A stretch of 64,000 nucleotides of DNA from Clostridium chromiireducens (lineage in GTDB: Bacteria > Bacillota > Clostridia > Clostridiales > Clostridiaceae), in contig NZ_MZGT01000009.1 in the NCBI RefSeq assembly GCF_002029255.1, forward strand, positions 1-64,000. The letters are read 5' to 3'. Of this stretch, positions 1 to 9,970 are shown in pieces. Position 1 is the first letter of the stretch. The number at the start of each line of letters is the position of its first letter. A program made the position numbers and the translations under genes. The notes beneath the pieces are model-generated. The model was not told the origin of the DNA. It saw only the letters and a program-made list of their open reading frames with translations, and did not search any database.

Positions 1-95
1 ACTATATATTGTATAGAGGCTCGAAAAAAGATTTTTGGTTAAAACTATATAAAAAAGAAAAAATGAAAATTAATACTAATTGATAAAAGATATCA

Positions 96-122
96 TTGAC
101 AAAAGTTAAAATTGGATATAAA
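96..122 (+). promoter_or_regulatory. Probable sigma-A promoter of the first pflB
   Basis: A TTGACA box at 96-101 is followed by TATAAA at 117-122. The spacing of 15 is short. Transcription would begin near 129, giving a leader of about 60 nt. An imperfect Rex-like inverted repeat follows at once. Assigned by eye only. Confidence 0.5.
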
Positions 123-139
123 ATAAATATATAGATTAA

Positions 140-157
140 TTGATTAAAATTTAACAA
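140..157 (+). promoter_or_regulatory. Candidate Rex (NADH/NAD+ sensing) operator
   Basis: TTGATTAAAATTTAACAA resembles the clostridial Rex consensus TTGTTAA-N4-TTAACAA, with a perfect right half and a left half matching 5 of 7 positions. It sits just past the predicted transcription start of pflB, a usual place for a repressor site. Rex control of fermentation genes is established in clostridia. Binding here is inferred, and AT-rich DNA produces such matches by chance. Confidence 0.35.
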
Positions 158-190
158 AGTTTTAATGCAAAGTATAAAGGAGGAAAACAA

Positions 191-2422
191 ATGTTTAAAC
201 AATGGGAAGGTTTCAAAGGTGGAACTTGGCAAGAAGGTATAGATGTAAGAAACTTTATACAAAAGAATTACAAATCATATGAAGGAGATGCAAGTTTCCT
301 TGTTGATAAAACTGAAAAAACAAGTAAAGTATGGGCAAAAGCTTATGATTTAATAGTGGAAGAAGTTAAAAAAGGAATTATAGATGTTGCAACAGATAGA
401 GTATCAGGAATTGATAATTATGATGCTGGATATATAGATAGAGATAACGAAGTTATAGTTGGACTTCAAACAGATGCTCCACTTAAGAGAATTGTAAATC
501 CATTTGGTGGATTGAGAATGGTTCAAAGCTCTCTAAAAGAATATGGATATGAGCTAGATAAGAATATCGAAGAGTATTTTCCAAAATACAGAAAAACTCA
601 CAATGAAGGTGTATTTGATGGATATACAAGGGAAATAAGAGCTGCAAGAAGTGCAGGATTATTAACTGGTCTTCCAGATGCTTATGGTAGAGGAAGAATA
701 ATTGGTGATTATAGAAGAGTGGCCCTTTATGGTATAGACTACTTAATAGAAGAAAAGAAAAAGGATCTTGATAACCTAAATGGTGATATGCTTGACGAAT
801 TAATAAGAAAAAGAGAAGAAGTTTCTACGCAGATTAGGGCTTTAGGTGAAGTGAAATCAATGGCAGCTAAATATGGAATTGATATATCTAAGCCAGCAGA
901 AAATGCAAAAGAAGCTGCTCAGCATTTATACTTTGGATACTTAGCGGGTATTAAAGAAAACAATGGTGCTGCAACTTCATTTGGAAGAACTTCTACTTTC
1001 TTAGATGTTTATATCGAAAGAGATTTAGAAGCAGGATTAATTACAGAAAAAGAAGCTCAAGAAATAGTAGATCAATTAATAATTAAGTTAAGATTAGTTA
1101 GACACTTAAGAACTCCAGAATACAATGAACTATTCGGTGGAGATCCAACTTGGGTAACTGAATCAATTGGAGGTATGGGTATCAATGGTAAGTCACTTGT
1201 TACTAAGAACTCATTTAGATATCTTCATACTTTAATAAACTTAGGAACATCAGCTGAACCGAACCTTACAGTTTTATGGTCAGATAAACTTCCAGAGAAC
1301 TTTAAGAAATATTGTGCAGAAATCTCAATAAAAACAGATTCTATTCAATATGAAAATGATGAAGTTATGAGACCAGTTTATGGTGATGATTATGCAATAG
1401 CTTGCTGTGTATCAGCAATGAAAGTTGGTAAGCAAATGCAATTCTTTGGAGCTAGAGCAAATATAGCTAAATCACTTTTATATGCTATAAATGGTGGAGT
1501 AGATGAATTAAAAGGCATTAAGGTAGTGCCAGGAATTCCAAAACTTACAGATGAAGAAGTTCTTGATTTTGATAAAGTTAAAGCAAATTATGATAAGGTA
1601 ATGGAATATGTAGCTAAAGTTTACGTAGATACAATGAATATAATTCACTTTATGCATGATAAATACGCTTATGAAGCAAGTCAAATGGCACTTCATGATA
1701 CAGCAGTTGAAAGATTAATGGCATTTGGTATTGCAGGACTTTCAGTAGCTATAGATTCATTATCAGCAATTAAATATGCAAAAGTTAAACCTATAAGAAA
1801 TGAAGCAGGTATAGCAATAGATTTTGAAGTTGAAGGAGATTTCCCTAAATACGGAAATGATGATGATAGAGCAGATGATTTAGGTGTGGCATTAGTTACT
1901 AAGTTCTCAAATGAGCTTAAGAAACACCCATTATATAGAGATGCGAAGCATACATTATCAGCACTTACAATAACATCAAATGTAATGTATGGTAAGAAGA
2001 CAGGTACAACTCCAGATGGTAGAAAGAAGGGTGAACCTTTAGCACCAGGAGCAAATCCAATGCATGGAAGAGATATAAATGGAGCATTGGCATCACTTAA
2101 CTCTGTAGCTAAAATTCCATACAATGAAATCTGCCAAGATGGTGTATCTAATACATTCTCAATAGTTCCAGATGCACTTGGAAAAGACGAAAATCAAAAG
2201 ATTAGCAATCTAGTTGCAATTTTAGATGGATATTTCACTCAAGGGGCTCATCATTTAAATGTTAACGTACTTAACAGACAAACATTAATTGATGCAATGG
2301 AAAACCCAGATAAGTACCCAACACTTACAATTAGAGTTTCAGGATATGCAGTTAACTTCAGTAGATTATCAAAAGAACAACAATTAGAAGTTATAAGCAG
2401 AACTTTCCACCAAAGCATCTAA
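191..2422 (+). CDS. pflB: Formate C-acetyltransferase (pyruvate formate-lyase), copy 1
   Basis: Glycyl-radical enzyme converting pyruvate and CoA to acetyl-CoA and formate in the anaerobic cytosol. The 743-residue length is normal for the family. The catalytic cysteine pair is Cys405-Cys406 (in IACCVSA) and the radical glycine is Gly718 in RVSGYAVNF near the C terminus. AAAGGAGG lies about 8 nt before the ATG. The activase gene pflA follows after a hairpin, and a second nearly identical copy lies beyond it. The two proteins differ at about a dozen positions in residues 25-70 and at only a few elsewhere. The promoter carries a possible Rex site but no riboswitch, unlike copy 2. Confidence 0.97.
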   Translation: MFKQWEGFKGGTWQEGIDVRNFIQKNYKSYEGDASFLVDKTEKTSKVWAKAYDLIVEEVKKGIIDVATDRVSGIDNYDAGYIDRDNEVIVGLQTDAPLKRIVNPFGGLRMVQSSLKEYGYELDKNIEEYFPKYRKTHNEGVFDGYTREIRAARSAGLLTGLPDAYGRGRIIGDYRRVALYGIDYLIEEKKKDLDNLNGDMLDELIRKREEVSTQIRALGEVKSMAAKYGIDISKPAENAKEAAQHLYFGYLAGIKENNGAATSFGRTSTFLDVYIERDLEAGLITEKEAQEIVDQLIIKLRLVRHLRTPEYNELFGGDPTWVTESIGGMGINGKSLVTKNSFRYLHTLINLGTSAEPNLTVLWSDKLPENFKKYCAEISIKTDSIQYENDEVMRPVYGDDYAIACCVSAMKVGKQMQFFGARANIAKSLLYAINGGVDELKGIKVVPGIPKLTDEEVLDFDKVKANYDKVMEYVAKVYVDTMNIIHFMHDKYAYEASQMALHDTAVERLMAFGIAGLSVAIDSLSAIKYAKVKPIRNEAGIAIDFEVEGDFPKYGNDDDRADDLGVALVTKFSNELKKHPLYRDAKHTLSALTITSNVMYGKKTGTTPDGRKKGEPLAPGANPMHGRDINGALASLNSVAKIPYNEICQDGVSNTFSIVPDALGKDENQKISNLVAILDGYFTQGAHHLNVNVLNRQTLIDAMENPDKYPTLTIRVSGYAVNFSRLSKEQQLEVISRTFHQSI

Positions 2423-2467
2423 TTGCATTCATAGCAATATAAATTATAAAAAATAAATAAATTATTG

Positions 2468-2499
2468 GAAGAAGGGGGAGGTTGACTTTCCCTTCTTTT
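2468..2499 (+). terminator. Terminator after pflB copy 1
   Basis: An AAGAAGGG / CCCTTCTT stem (2469-2476 with 2490-2497) ends in a short T run. It probably attenuates rather than isolates, since pflA follows in the same direction about 155 bp later. A TATAAT box at 2629-2634 suggests that pflA also has its own start. Confidence 0.6.
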
Positions 2500-2654
2500 G
2501 CTTTAAGATGAATAAGGATAGAATTCATTAATATTAAGTAATAAAGTATGTATTTTTCATATATACAAGATATTAAATGTTAATAACCTTAATTCAAGGA
2601 AATAATAAATTTAAATACAGTTTTAAAGTATAATAAATATAGGGGGTGTAATAA

Positions 2655-3365
2655 ATGTTGAAAGGTAACGTTCATTCAATAGAGAGCATGGGTCTTGTAG
2701 ATGGGCCTGGAATTAGAGTAGTAGTATTTTTACAAGGTTGTGCATTAAGATGCAAGTATTGTCACAATCCTGATACTTGGTCAGCTAGCGGTGGAGAAGA
2801 GTACACTCCAGAGGAGTTAGTAAAGAAGATAGAAAGATTCAAAACTTATTTCGCAAGCAGTGGCGGAGGAGTTACATTTTCAGGAGGAGAGCCTTTAAGG
2901 CAACCGGAATTTCTTTTAGAAACTCTTAAATTATGCAAGAGCAAAGGAATAAATACTTGTATTGATACAGCAGGCTACGGATTTGGAAATTATGATGAAA
3001 TATTAAAATACACTGATTTAGTCTTATTTGATATAAAACATTTTACTCCAGAAGGATATAAAAATGTGACTTTAATGAATATAGATGAATCCTTGAAATT
3101 CTTGGAAGCAATGAAGAGGAATAATACAAAAATGTGGATAAGGCACGTTGTTGTACCAGGATTAACAGACGATATAGAGCATTTAAAGGAACTTAAGAAA
3201 TATATAGATAAGATACCTAATGTTGAGAAAGTAGAGTTGCTTCCATATCATTTATTAGGTGCAAATAAGTATGAAGTGTTAGGGCTTAAATATCCACTTG
3301 AAAATGTAGAAGCGGCAGATAAAGAATTAATAAAAAAATATCAAAAAGAGATATTTGGATATTAA
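2655..3365 (+). CDS. pflA: Pyruvate formate-lyase activating enzyme (radical SAM)
   Basis: Uses S-adenosylmethionine and a [4Fe-4S] cluster to place the glycyl radical on PflB. The cluster motif CX3CX2C is Cys29, Cys33, Cys36 (CALRCKYC), and a GGE SAM-binding motif follows (TFSGGEP). The length of 236 residues is typical. The start is ATG behind AGGGGGTG. The gene lies between two pflB copies, so one activase probably serves both enzymes. Confidence 0.96.
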   Translation: MLKGNVHSIESMGLVDGPGIRVVVFLQGCALRCKYCHNPDTWSASGGEEYTPEELVKKIERFKTYFASSGGGVTFSGGEPLRQPEFLLETLKLCKSKGINTCIDTAGYGFGNYDEILKYTDLVLFDIKHFTPEGYKNVTLMNIDESLKFLEAMKRNNTKMWIRHVVVPGLTDDIEHLKELKKYIDKIPNVEKVELLPYHLLGANKYEVLGLKYPLENVEAADKELIKKYQKEIFGY

Positions 3366-3371
3366 TTCATG

Positions 3372-3400
3372 TTGACAAACTAAATAGGTTCGTATTATTC
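3372..3400 (+). promoter_or_regulatory. Promoter of the ZTP-riboswitch leader
   Basis: TTGACA at 3372-3377, just after the pflA stop codon, is followed by weak -10 candidates at 3393-3400. It would start the leader shortly before the aptamer. The -10 box is not clear-cut. Confidence 0.45.
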
Positions 3401-3414
3401 TTATATTAAGATTT

Positions 3415-3534
3415 GGTCATATGACTGACGGAAGTGGAGTTACCACATGAAGTATGACTAAGGCATAATATATTATATTATATGCCAAAGAGCCGACCGT
3501 CTGGGCAAAAAAGCCTGGATTGTCGGCTTTTTTA
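3415..3534 (+). ncRNA. ZTP (pfl motif) riboswitch with intrinsic terminator
   Basis: The aptamer opens with paired elements around GACGGAAGTGGAGTTACCAC, has a variable hairpin at about 3461-3486, and ends with the diagnostic CCGTCTGGGC at 3497-3506. It closely resembles the well-studied Fusobacterium ulcerans ZTP aptamer as I recall it. The terminator stem AGCCGAC (3491-3497) / GTCGGCT (3522-3528) with six Ts overlaps the 3' end of the aptamer, so ligand binding should block termination. That is an ON switch for ZTP/ZMP, the intermediates that signal low 10-formyl-THF. It controls only the second pflB, raising formate output when one-carbon units run short. Confidence 0.95.
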
Positions 3535-3582
3535 TATGGAAAAAATTATGTAATCAAATTTGTTTTTAAGGAGGAAAAAATT

Positions 3583-5814
3583 ATGTTTAAACAATGGGAA
3601 GGCTTCAAAGGTGGAACTTGGCAAGAGGGGATTGACGTAAGAAACTTTATACAAAAAAATTATAAGTTATTTGAAGGTGATTCAAGCTTTCTAGAAGATA
3701 AAACTGAGAAAACAAATAAAGTATGGACAAAAGCATATGAGCTAATTGTTGAGGAAGTTAAAAAAGGAATCATAGGTGTTGCAACAGATAGAGTATCAGG
3801 AATTGATAATTATGATGCTGGATATATAGATAGAGATAACGAAGTTATAGTTGGACTTCAAACAGATGCACCTCTTAAAAGAATTGTGAATCCATTTGGT
3901 GGAATGAGAATGGTTCAAAGTTCTCTAAAAGAATATGGATATGAGCTAGATAAGAATATCGAAGAATATTTTCCAAAATACAGAAAAACTCACAATGAAG
4001 GTGTATTTGATGGTTATACAAGGGAAATAAGAGCTGCAAGAAGTGCAGGATTATTAACTGGTCTTCCAGATGCTTATGGTAGAGGAAGAATAATAGGTGA
4101 CTATAGAAGAGTCGCTCTTTATGGTATAGATTACTTAATAGAAGAAAAGAAAAAAGATCTTGATAACCTTAATGGGGACATGCTTGATGAATTAATAAGA
4201 AAAAGAGAAGAAGTTTCTACGCAGATTAGAGCTTTAGGTGAAATAAAATCGATGGCGGCTAAATATGGAATTGATATATCTAAGCCAGCAGAAAATGCAA
4301 AAGAAGCTGCGCAGCATTTATACTTTGGATACTTAGCGGGTATTAAAGAAAACAATGGTGCTGCAACTTCATTTGGAAGAACTTCTACTTTCTTAGATGT
4401 TTATATCGAAAGAGATTTAGAAGCAGGATTAATTACAGAAAAAGAAGCTCAAGAAATAGTAGATCAATTAATAATTAAGTTAAGATTAGTTAGACACTTA
4501 AGAACTCCAGAATACAATGAACTATTCGGTGGAGATCCAACTTGGGTAACTGAATCAATTGGAGGTATGGGTATCAATGGTAAGTCACTTGTTACTAAGA
4601 ACTCATTTAGATATCTTCATACTTTAATAAACTTAGGAACATCAGCTGAACCGAACCTTACAGTTTTATGGTCAGATAAACTTCCAGAGAACTTTAAGAA
4701 ATATTGTGCAGAAATCTCAATAAAAACAGATTCTATTCAATATGAAAATGATGAAGTTATGAGACCAGTATATGGTGATGATTATGCAATAGCTTGCTGT
4801 GTATCAGCAATGAAAGTTGGTAAGCAAATGCAATTCTTTGGAGCTAGAGCAAATATAGCTAAATCACTTTTATATGCTATAAATGGTGGAGTAGATGAAT
4901 TAAAAGGCATTAAGGTAGTGCCAGGAATTCCAAAACTTACAGATGAAGAAGTTCTTGATTTTGATAAAGTTAAAGCAAATTATGATAAGGTAATGGAATA
5001 TGTAGCTAAAGTTTACGTAGATACAATGAATATAATTCACTTTATGCATGATAAATACGCTTATGAAGCAAGTCAAATGGCACTTCATGATACAGCAGTT
5101 GAAAGATTAATGGCATTTGGTATTGCAGGACTTTCAGTAGCTATAGATTCATTATCAGCAATTAAATATGCAAAAGTTAAACCTATAAGAAATGAAGCAG
5201 GTATAGCAATAGATTTTGAAGTTGAAGGAGATTTCCCTAAATACGGAAATGATGATGATAGAGCAGATGATTTAGGTGTGGCATTAGTTACTAAGTTCTC
5301 AAATGAGCTTAAGAAACACCCATTATATAGAGATGCGAAGCATACATTATCTGCACTTACAATAACATCAAATGTAATGTATGGTAAGAAAACAGGTACA
5401 ACTCCAGATGGTAGAAAGAAGGGTGAACCTTTAGCACCAGGAGCAAATCCAATGCATGGAAGAGATATAAATGGAGCATTGGCATCACTTAACTCTGTAG
5501 CTAAGATTCCATACAATGAAATCTGCCAAGATGGTGTATCTAATACATTCTCAATAGTTCCAGATGCACTTGGAAAAGACGAAAATCAAAAAGTTAACAA
5601 CTTAGTGGCAATACTGGATGGATACTTCACTCAAGGTGCTCATCACTTAAATGTTAATGTTCTTAACAGACAAACATTAATTGATGCTATGGAAAATCCA
5701 GATAAGTACCCAACACTTACAATTAGAGTTTCAGGATATGCAGTTAACTTCAGTAGATTATCAAAAGAACAACAATTAGAAGTTATAAGCAGAACTTTCC
5801 ATAAAAATATATAA
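3583..5814 (+). CDS. pflB: Formate C-acetyltransferase, copy 2 (riboswitch-controlled)
   Basis: Same enzyme as copy 1, with conserved cysteine pair and C-terminal radical glycine. The start used is the ATG after AAGGAGG at about 3569-3575, giving 743 residues aligned end to end with copy 1. An upstream in-frame ATG at 3520 lies inside the riboswitch terminator and is rejected. The middle of the gene is almost base-identical to copy 1 while both ends differ more, which suggests recent gene conversion. A strong terminator follows. Confidence 0.96.
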   Translation: MFKQWEGFKGGTWQEGIDVRNFIQKNYKLFEGDSSFLEDKTEKTNKVWTKAYELIVEEVKKGIIGVATDRVSGIDNYDAGYIDRDNEVIVGLQTDAPLKRIVNPFGGMRMVQSSLKEYGYELDKNIEEYFPKYRKTHNEGVFDGYTREIRAARSAGLLTGLPDAYGRGRIIGDYRRVALYGIDYLIEEKKKDLDNLNGDMLDELIRKREEVSTQIRALGEIKSMAAKYGIDISKPAENAKEAAQHLYFGYLAGIKENNGAATSFGRTSTFLDVYIERDLEAGLITEKEAQEIVDQLIIKLRLVRHLRTPEYNELFGGDPTWVTESIGGMGINGKSLVTKNSFRYLHTLINLGTSAEPNLTVLWSDKLPENFKKYCAEISIKTDSIQYENDEVMRPVYGDDYAIACCVSAMKVGKQMQFFGARANIAKSLLYAINGGVDELKGIKVVPGIPKLTDEEVLDFDKVKANYDKVMEYVAKVYVDTMNIIHFMHDKYAYEASQMALHDTAVERLMAFGIAGLSVAIDSLSAIKYAKVKPIRNEAGIAIDFEVEGDFPKYGNDDDRADDLGVALVTKFSNELKKHPLYRDAKHTLSALTITSNVMYGKKTGTTPDGRKKGEPLAPGANPMHGRDINGALASLNSVAKIPYNEICQDGVSNTFSIVPDALGKDENQKVNNLVAILDGYFTQGAHHLNVNVLNRQTLIDAMENPDKYPTLTIRVSGYAVNFSRLSKEQQLEVISRTFHKNI

Positions 5815-5842
5815 AAATAAAATAACAATTTAATCCATAATT

Positions 5843-5884
5843 AAAAGACTATAAAAACAAGTACTTGTTTTTATAGTCTTTTTT
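5843..5884. terminator. Bidirectional terminator between pflB copy 2 and rubredoxin
   Basis: A perfect 20-bp palindrome with no spacer (5843-5862 / 5863-5882) has an A run on one side and a T run on the other. It lies between convergent genes and can end transcription from both. Confidence 0.85.
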
Positions 5885-5986
5885 CTTGAAATAAAGTCTA
5901 AGTACAATAGTATTATTGATACAATTAGATTTACTTAAGTGTATTAATTATAACCTAGTATATTATATTACTTTCATAGATTGTAA

Positions 5987-6148
5987 TTACTCTTGAATAG
6001 AAAAATTATCTTTGTTAAAGGAACAGATAGGGCATACCCAATAATCAGGCAAATCGTCAAAATCAACATTAGGTGGTATTCCGCCATCTGGATCCCCTAA
6101 TTCAGGATCATAAATATATCCACACACTTCACAAACATATTTCTCCAT
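5987..6148 (-). CDS. Rubredoxin
   Basis: A 53-residue iron-sulfur electron carrier. It begins [16 protein letters not shown] and has the two metal-binding knuckles CEVC (Cys6, Cys9) and CPIC (Cys39, Cys42), with GDPDGGIPP between them, all diagnostic of rubredoxin. GAGGTG precedes the ATG. It acts in the cytosol, typically passing electrons to oxygen- or peroxide-detoxifying enzymes in anaerobes. It appears to be a single-gene unit, convergent with pflB. Confidence 0.96.
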   Translation of the reverse strand: MEKYVCEVCGYIYDPELGDPDGGIPPNVDFDDLPDYWVCPICSFNKDNFSIQE

Positions 6149-6321
6149 TTTATCACCTCATTTATAATTTAAACAAGATTGAAATACTATAACTAATCAA
6201 TAAGCACTTATAACATATATAAAAGTATTAAAGAATAATAAATAGTTAATGTTGCAAATTATCATATAATATATTATATGATTATATTGTTAAGGTGTTA
6301 ATGATAAAAAAAATTTGTATA

Positions 6322-6939
6322 CTAAGATCTTGAGTTTAAACGATTTGAAAAATATCCTTTAGGGAAATGACCTTTTTTTAAACCTTCAATAACAGTTAAA
6401 TAAGTTGCAGCTGTATCGAATCTAGCATCATGGTAGTTTCCGCTTCCTTCAAATAATTTTTCTGATGTCTCAGTAATTTGGCTGCTAGGTATATTAAGCC
6501 ATTCAATCACTTCAGATAGCTTTGGATTTTTTATTTCACCATTGGCCTTAGGAATTCTGCATATATCCCTGTAATAAGCCATTGTGCAGAAAACATTTTT
6601 AGGAACAAAATCTTCTCCTAAAGATTGTAATTCGTGCTTTAAAAATCTGACATCAAAATTTACATTATGTCCGATAAGGAAATCTGCATTAATAAAGTCA
6701 TCAAGAAATTCAGGAACTAAGTCCTCAAAGTATTGACCATTTGATAAATCATAAAGTTTTTCCAAAGAGAAACCATGAATTTCTTCAGCCGATGGATCCA
6801 TATCTTCAACAGTGAAAAAAAAGTTCTTTCCCGTAGTTACTTGTGGTTTTACGCTAGCATCTACAGTAATATAACTTAATTGGCATATACTGCCTGGTTT
6901 TATACTGGTTGTTTCTGTATCAAAAAATAATAATTTCAT
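6322..6939 (-). CDS. DnaQ-like 3'-5' exonuclease (DEDDh)
   Basis: 205 residues forming one exonuclease domain. Exo I is FFDTET with Asp7 and Glu9, Exo II is IGHNVNFDVRFL, and Exo III is YHDARFDTAAT, with the His-Asp of the DEDDh class. It resembles the proofreading epsilon-type domain but stands alone, so it could act in DNA repair or in small-RNA and oligonucleotide trimming. AGGTAC precedes the ATG. It is single and divergent from ldh. The substrate cannot be told from sequence. Confidence 0.85.
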   Translation of the reverse strand: MKLLFFDTETTSIKPGSICQLSYITVDASVKPQVTTGKNFFFTVEDMDPSAEEIHGFSLEKLYDLSNGQYFEDLVPEFLDDFINADFLIGHNVNFDVRFLKHELQSLGEDFVPKNVFCTMAYYRDICRIPKANGEIKNPKLSEVIEWLNIPSSQITETSEKLFEGSGNYHDARFDTAATYLTVIEGLKKGHFPKGYFSNRLNSRS

Positions 6940-7194
6940 TAAAGTGTACCTCCATATTGAATATCAGGCATTTGAAACAAAATTAAAAAATGCCTAAATA
7001 AAAAAATTACGAATAAGTTGTTAAATTTAATTATATAGTATTTACGAGAAAATTCAAATAAGTTATAATTAATAGTAAGAATTATTATTAATTAATAATG
7101 TAAGGGATTATATATAGTTATATGACAAAAAATTAACAATAAATAATAATTTCTTTATTAGGAAAGAATAGTCCATAAAGAGGAGGAATTTATA

Positions 7195-8151
7195 ATGATA
7201 GAGAGAAAACGTAAGATATCAGTGATTGGTGCAGGGTTTGTAGGTGCGACAACAGCATATGCTTTAATGAATAGCGGAGTGGCTACAGAAATCTGTTTAT
7301 TTGATATAAATATGGATAAAGCAATGGGTGAAGTAATGGATTTAGTTCATGGCACATCTTTTGTTAAACCAGTTAGTATTTATGCGGGAAGTATTGAAGA
7401 GACAAAAGATTCAGATATAGTTATAATTACTGCTGGTGCGGCTCAAAAAGAAGGGGAAACTAGATTAGATTTAATTGAGAAAAATTATAATATATTTAAA
7501 GGATTCGTGCCACAAATTGCAGCAGCGAGTCCAAATGCAATTTTATTAGTTGTATCAAATCCTTGCGATGTATTAGCGTATATAACTTATAAATTATCAG
7601 GGTTCCCTAAGGAAAGAGTAATTGCATCAGGTACAGTTCTTGATACTTCAAGATTAAAGTATGTTATTGGTAAGTATTTCAATGTTAATAATAATAATAT
7701 CCATGCATATGTTTTAGGTGAACATGGTGATAGCGAAGTTATAAGCTGGAGCACTGCAAGTATAGCAGGTGGAAGCTTTGAGGAATATGCACAAAAATTC
7801 AATTTGGAATGGGATGATGCAGTAAAAGCAGTAATTGAAAGTGATGTAAAGAATGCAGCCTATGAAATAATAAGTAGAAAAAATGCAACTTATTTTGCAG
7901 TAGCATTAGCTGTAAACAGAATAGTAGAAGCAATATTAAGAGATGAAAATACTATTTTAACTGTATCTTGTTTATTACAAGGGGAATATGGAATAGAAGA
8001 TGTTTATCTAGCAGTACCTGCTATAGTCAACAGTACAGGAGCAGTAAATATAGTAAATCCTGAAATAAAAGATGCAGAAGAGCTAAAAAAATTACAAGAA
8101 TCAGCAAATGTCTTAAAAGATCACATTCAAAAGGTATTAAACAAGAAGTAA
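7195..8151 (+). CDS. ldh: L-lactate dehydrogenase
   Basis: Reduces pyruvate to L-lactate with NADH in the cytosol. The 318-residue protein has an N-terminal Rossmann motif VIGAGFVGATTA, the substrate arginine in a DTSRLKY segment, and the catalytic histidine in GEHGDSEV. GAGGAGG lies before the ATG. Upstream, TTGTTAA at about 7018-7024 and TTAACAA at about 7132-7138 are isolated Rex-like half sites, not a clear operator. It is followed by two long hairpin repeats and converges with birA. Confidence 0.96.
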   Translation: MIERKRKISVIGAGFVGATTAYALMNSGVATEICLFDINMDKAMGEVMDLVHGTSFVKPVSIYAGSIEETKDSDIVIITAGAAQKEGETRLDLIEKNYNIFKGFVPQIAAASPNAILLVVSNPCDVLAYITYKLSGFPKERVIASGTVLDTSRLKYVIGKYFNVNNNNIHAYVLGEHGDSEVISWSTASIAGGSFEEYAQKFNLEWDDAVKAVIESDVKNAAYEIISRKNATYFAVALAVNRIVEAILRDENTILTVSCLLQGEYGIEDVYLAVPAIVNSTGAVNIVNPEIKDAEELKKLQESANVLKDHIQKVLNKK

Positions 8152-8164
8152 ATATTTTGATAGT

Positions 8165-8419
8165 ATTGAGAAGAACTTAATGTGAAGCGAGAACAACCGA
8201 AATAGAAGACATATATGTTCCTCAGGACTATGAAAAATCTCGCTGGGAATATCTAAATTAAAAGTTGCACCACTTCTGCATGTTCCTGTGATATGCACAG
8301 GACAAGCAAAAGTGGAACAACTTTCAATTAAGATATTCCAGCAGCTTATTTTTCAATGCCTGCTCCACATATATGTCTTCTATTTCTTTGTCTTGCTATC
8401 ACTTTAAGTATTTCACATA
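8165..8419 (+). repeat. Long-hairpin repeat, copy A (forward)
   Basis: Begins 14 bp after the ldh stop codon. The outer arms AAATAGAAGACATATATG and CATATATGTCTTCTATTT are perfect complements about 150 bp apart. The inner part has the family core GTTGCACC...GGAACAAC around a secondary hairpin with CCTGTG / CACAGG. A close relative is the copy at 52644-52901. With copy B it fills the 661-bp ldh-birA gap, in which I see no gene. Confidence 0.85.
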
Positions 8420-8519
8420 TACATACAAAAGACTGTATGAGTATTGTATTATAAATATAAGAACTGTATGAAAAGTCTTAAATATTCAGTCATTAAATAT
8501 ATTGTAATAAGAGAAATAT

Positions 8520-8806
8520 AAATACTTGTATAAATATATAGCTATTTAAGCTTACTATTGAACAAAGAAATGGAATATATGTTTTTGCGCAGTGTTCATA
8601 AGGAGATTTTGCTGGTCGTGATTCTTAGAATATAAGTTGTTCCAAATGTGCTTGTTCAAAAGCGTAGTCTTTGAAGCAAGCACTTTGGATGCAACTTATG
8701 TTCTTAGAATCACCCAGTAAAATCTTCTAAGAACCGAAGTAAACACATATATTCCATTTCGGTTGCTTAGAAGTAAACTCTAAATAACATCTTAGTGCAA
8801 GTATTT
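8520..8806 (-). repeat. Long-hairpin repeat, copy B (reverse)
   Basis: Terminal AAATACTTG / CAAGTATTT (8520-8528 / 8798-8806) are inverted. Inner arms are GAAATGGAATATATG and CATATATTCCATTTC. The core reads GTTGTTCC...GGATGCAAC, the reverse orientation of copy A. It ends 7 bp from the birA stop codon. Confidence 0.82.
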
Positions 8807-8812
8807 TTATAT

Positions 8813-9784
8813 TTAATCTATTCCCTTAAAGCTAATTTCTCCTGTAAGTACTGCTTTTTCGGTGCCAGAGCTATCTCTAATGATAAGATCTCCTGTATCG
8901 GATAAAGAAACGCAAGTTACGATTTCTTCATTATTATAGGTTATTAATTTTGCTTTTTTTCCAAAAATGCTTGAATGGTTTCTGCAAATAGAAATTGTTT
9001 CGGTTAGATCTAAATTATCAGTAAATTTATTATATAGGATTTCAAAATTTAGAAGTAACTCAGCAAGTATCTCACTTCTTTTAAATTCTTTATTATGCTC
9101 AATCTTTAATGAAGTGGCAGTAGATTCGGTGTTGTCATCAAAATCACTTTTATTTATATTTATATTCATGCCAATCCCTAATACTAAATAATGAACAGCA
9201 TCCATATCACATTTCATTTCAGCTAATATACCACAAAGTTTTTTATCGTTTAACAGAATATCATTTGGCCATTTTATTGTTGAGTGTATATCATATTTTT
9301 CTAGGGTTTTATAGATAGAAGCAGCAGCAATTTGCGTTATCTTAGGGGCTTCGGTTGGAGGAATATTTGGTCTTAGTATTAGAGTAAACCAAAGTCCGCC
9401 GCTTGGAGAAACCCATTTTCTATTGAAACGACCACTACCAAGAGTTTGCTTTTCAGCTATAACAATAGTACCATCTTCAGCACCTTTTTGTGCAAGGTCT
9501 TTCGCTTTTATATTTGTTGAATCTATATCATTAAAATAAATTATATTACGGCCAATTTTAGATGTTTTTATCATAGGTAAAAGTTCGCTTTTACTTAAAA
9601 TGTCTGGAGACGATATTAACTTATATCCTTTATTTGAAATTCCTTCTATTACATATCCTTTTGATTTTAAATTTTTTATATGCTTCCATATAGCGGTTCT
9701 TGAAACATTTAAAGTCGAACTAAGGTGCTCGCCAGAAACATAATCTTCAAATTTTTTTAATTCATTTAAAACTTTCTCTTCCAT
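8813..9784 (-). CDS. birA: Biotin--[biotin carboxyl carrier protein] ligase / repressor BirA
   Basis: Activates biotin to biotinyl-AMP and attaches it to carrier proteins such as those of acetyl-CoA or pyruvate carboxylase. The bifunctional class is indicated by a winged helix-turn-helix at about residues 1-60 (SGEHLSSTLNVSRTAIWKHI). The catalytic domain has the biotin-binding GSGRFNRKW-type loop and KWPNDIL. The C-terminal SH3-like domain is present; total 323 residues. The N-terminal domain suggests that it also represses biotin genes, none of which are in this window. Confidence 0.94.
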   Translation of the reverse strand: MEEKVLNELKKFEDYVSGEHLSSTLNVSRTAIWKHIKNLKSKGYVIEGISNKGYKLISSPDILSKSELLPMIKTSKIGRNIIYFNDIDSTNIKAKDLAQKGAEDGTIVIAEKQTLGSGRFNRKWVSPSGGLWFTLILRPNIPPTEAPKITQIAAASIYKTLEKYDIHSTIKWPNDILLNDKKLCGILAEMKCDMDAVHYLVLGIGMNININKSDFDDNTESTATSLKIEHNKEFKRSEILAELLLNFEILYNKFTDNLDLTETISICRNHSSIFGKKAKLITYNNEEIVTCVSLSDTGDLIIRDSSGTEKAVLTGEISFKGID

Positions 9785-9970
9785 AAAACGTATACCTCCT
9801 AAAATCCATTATAACATAACAGAATTTAAAGAAAAAAGTATAATTGGAATTTGAAAAAAATGATGGAAAAATCAAATTATTGTAATATAAATAAAAATAA
9901 TATATAATAAATTTTGGTGTAATTTAAAATAATTATATGTCGATGAGGAACTTTTAGAGAGGATAATAAA

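Noticed and set aside
1693..2124. Reverse-strand 143-codon frames inside both pflB copies (also 5085-5516)
   Set aside because: They are antisense shadows; their identity simply follows from the near-identical genes.
3520..3582. N-terminal extension of the second pflB (21 residues)
   Set aside because: It lies in the riboswitch terminator, lacks a ribosome binding site and has no counterpart in copy 1; the ATG at 3583 has AAGGAGG.
7018..7138. Rex operator at ldh
   Set aside because: The two half sites are about 115 bp apart and do not form the 18-bp inverted repeat.
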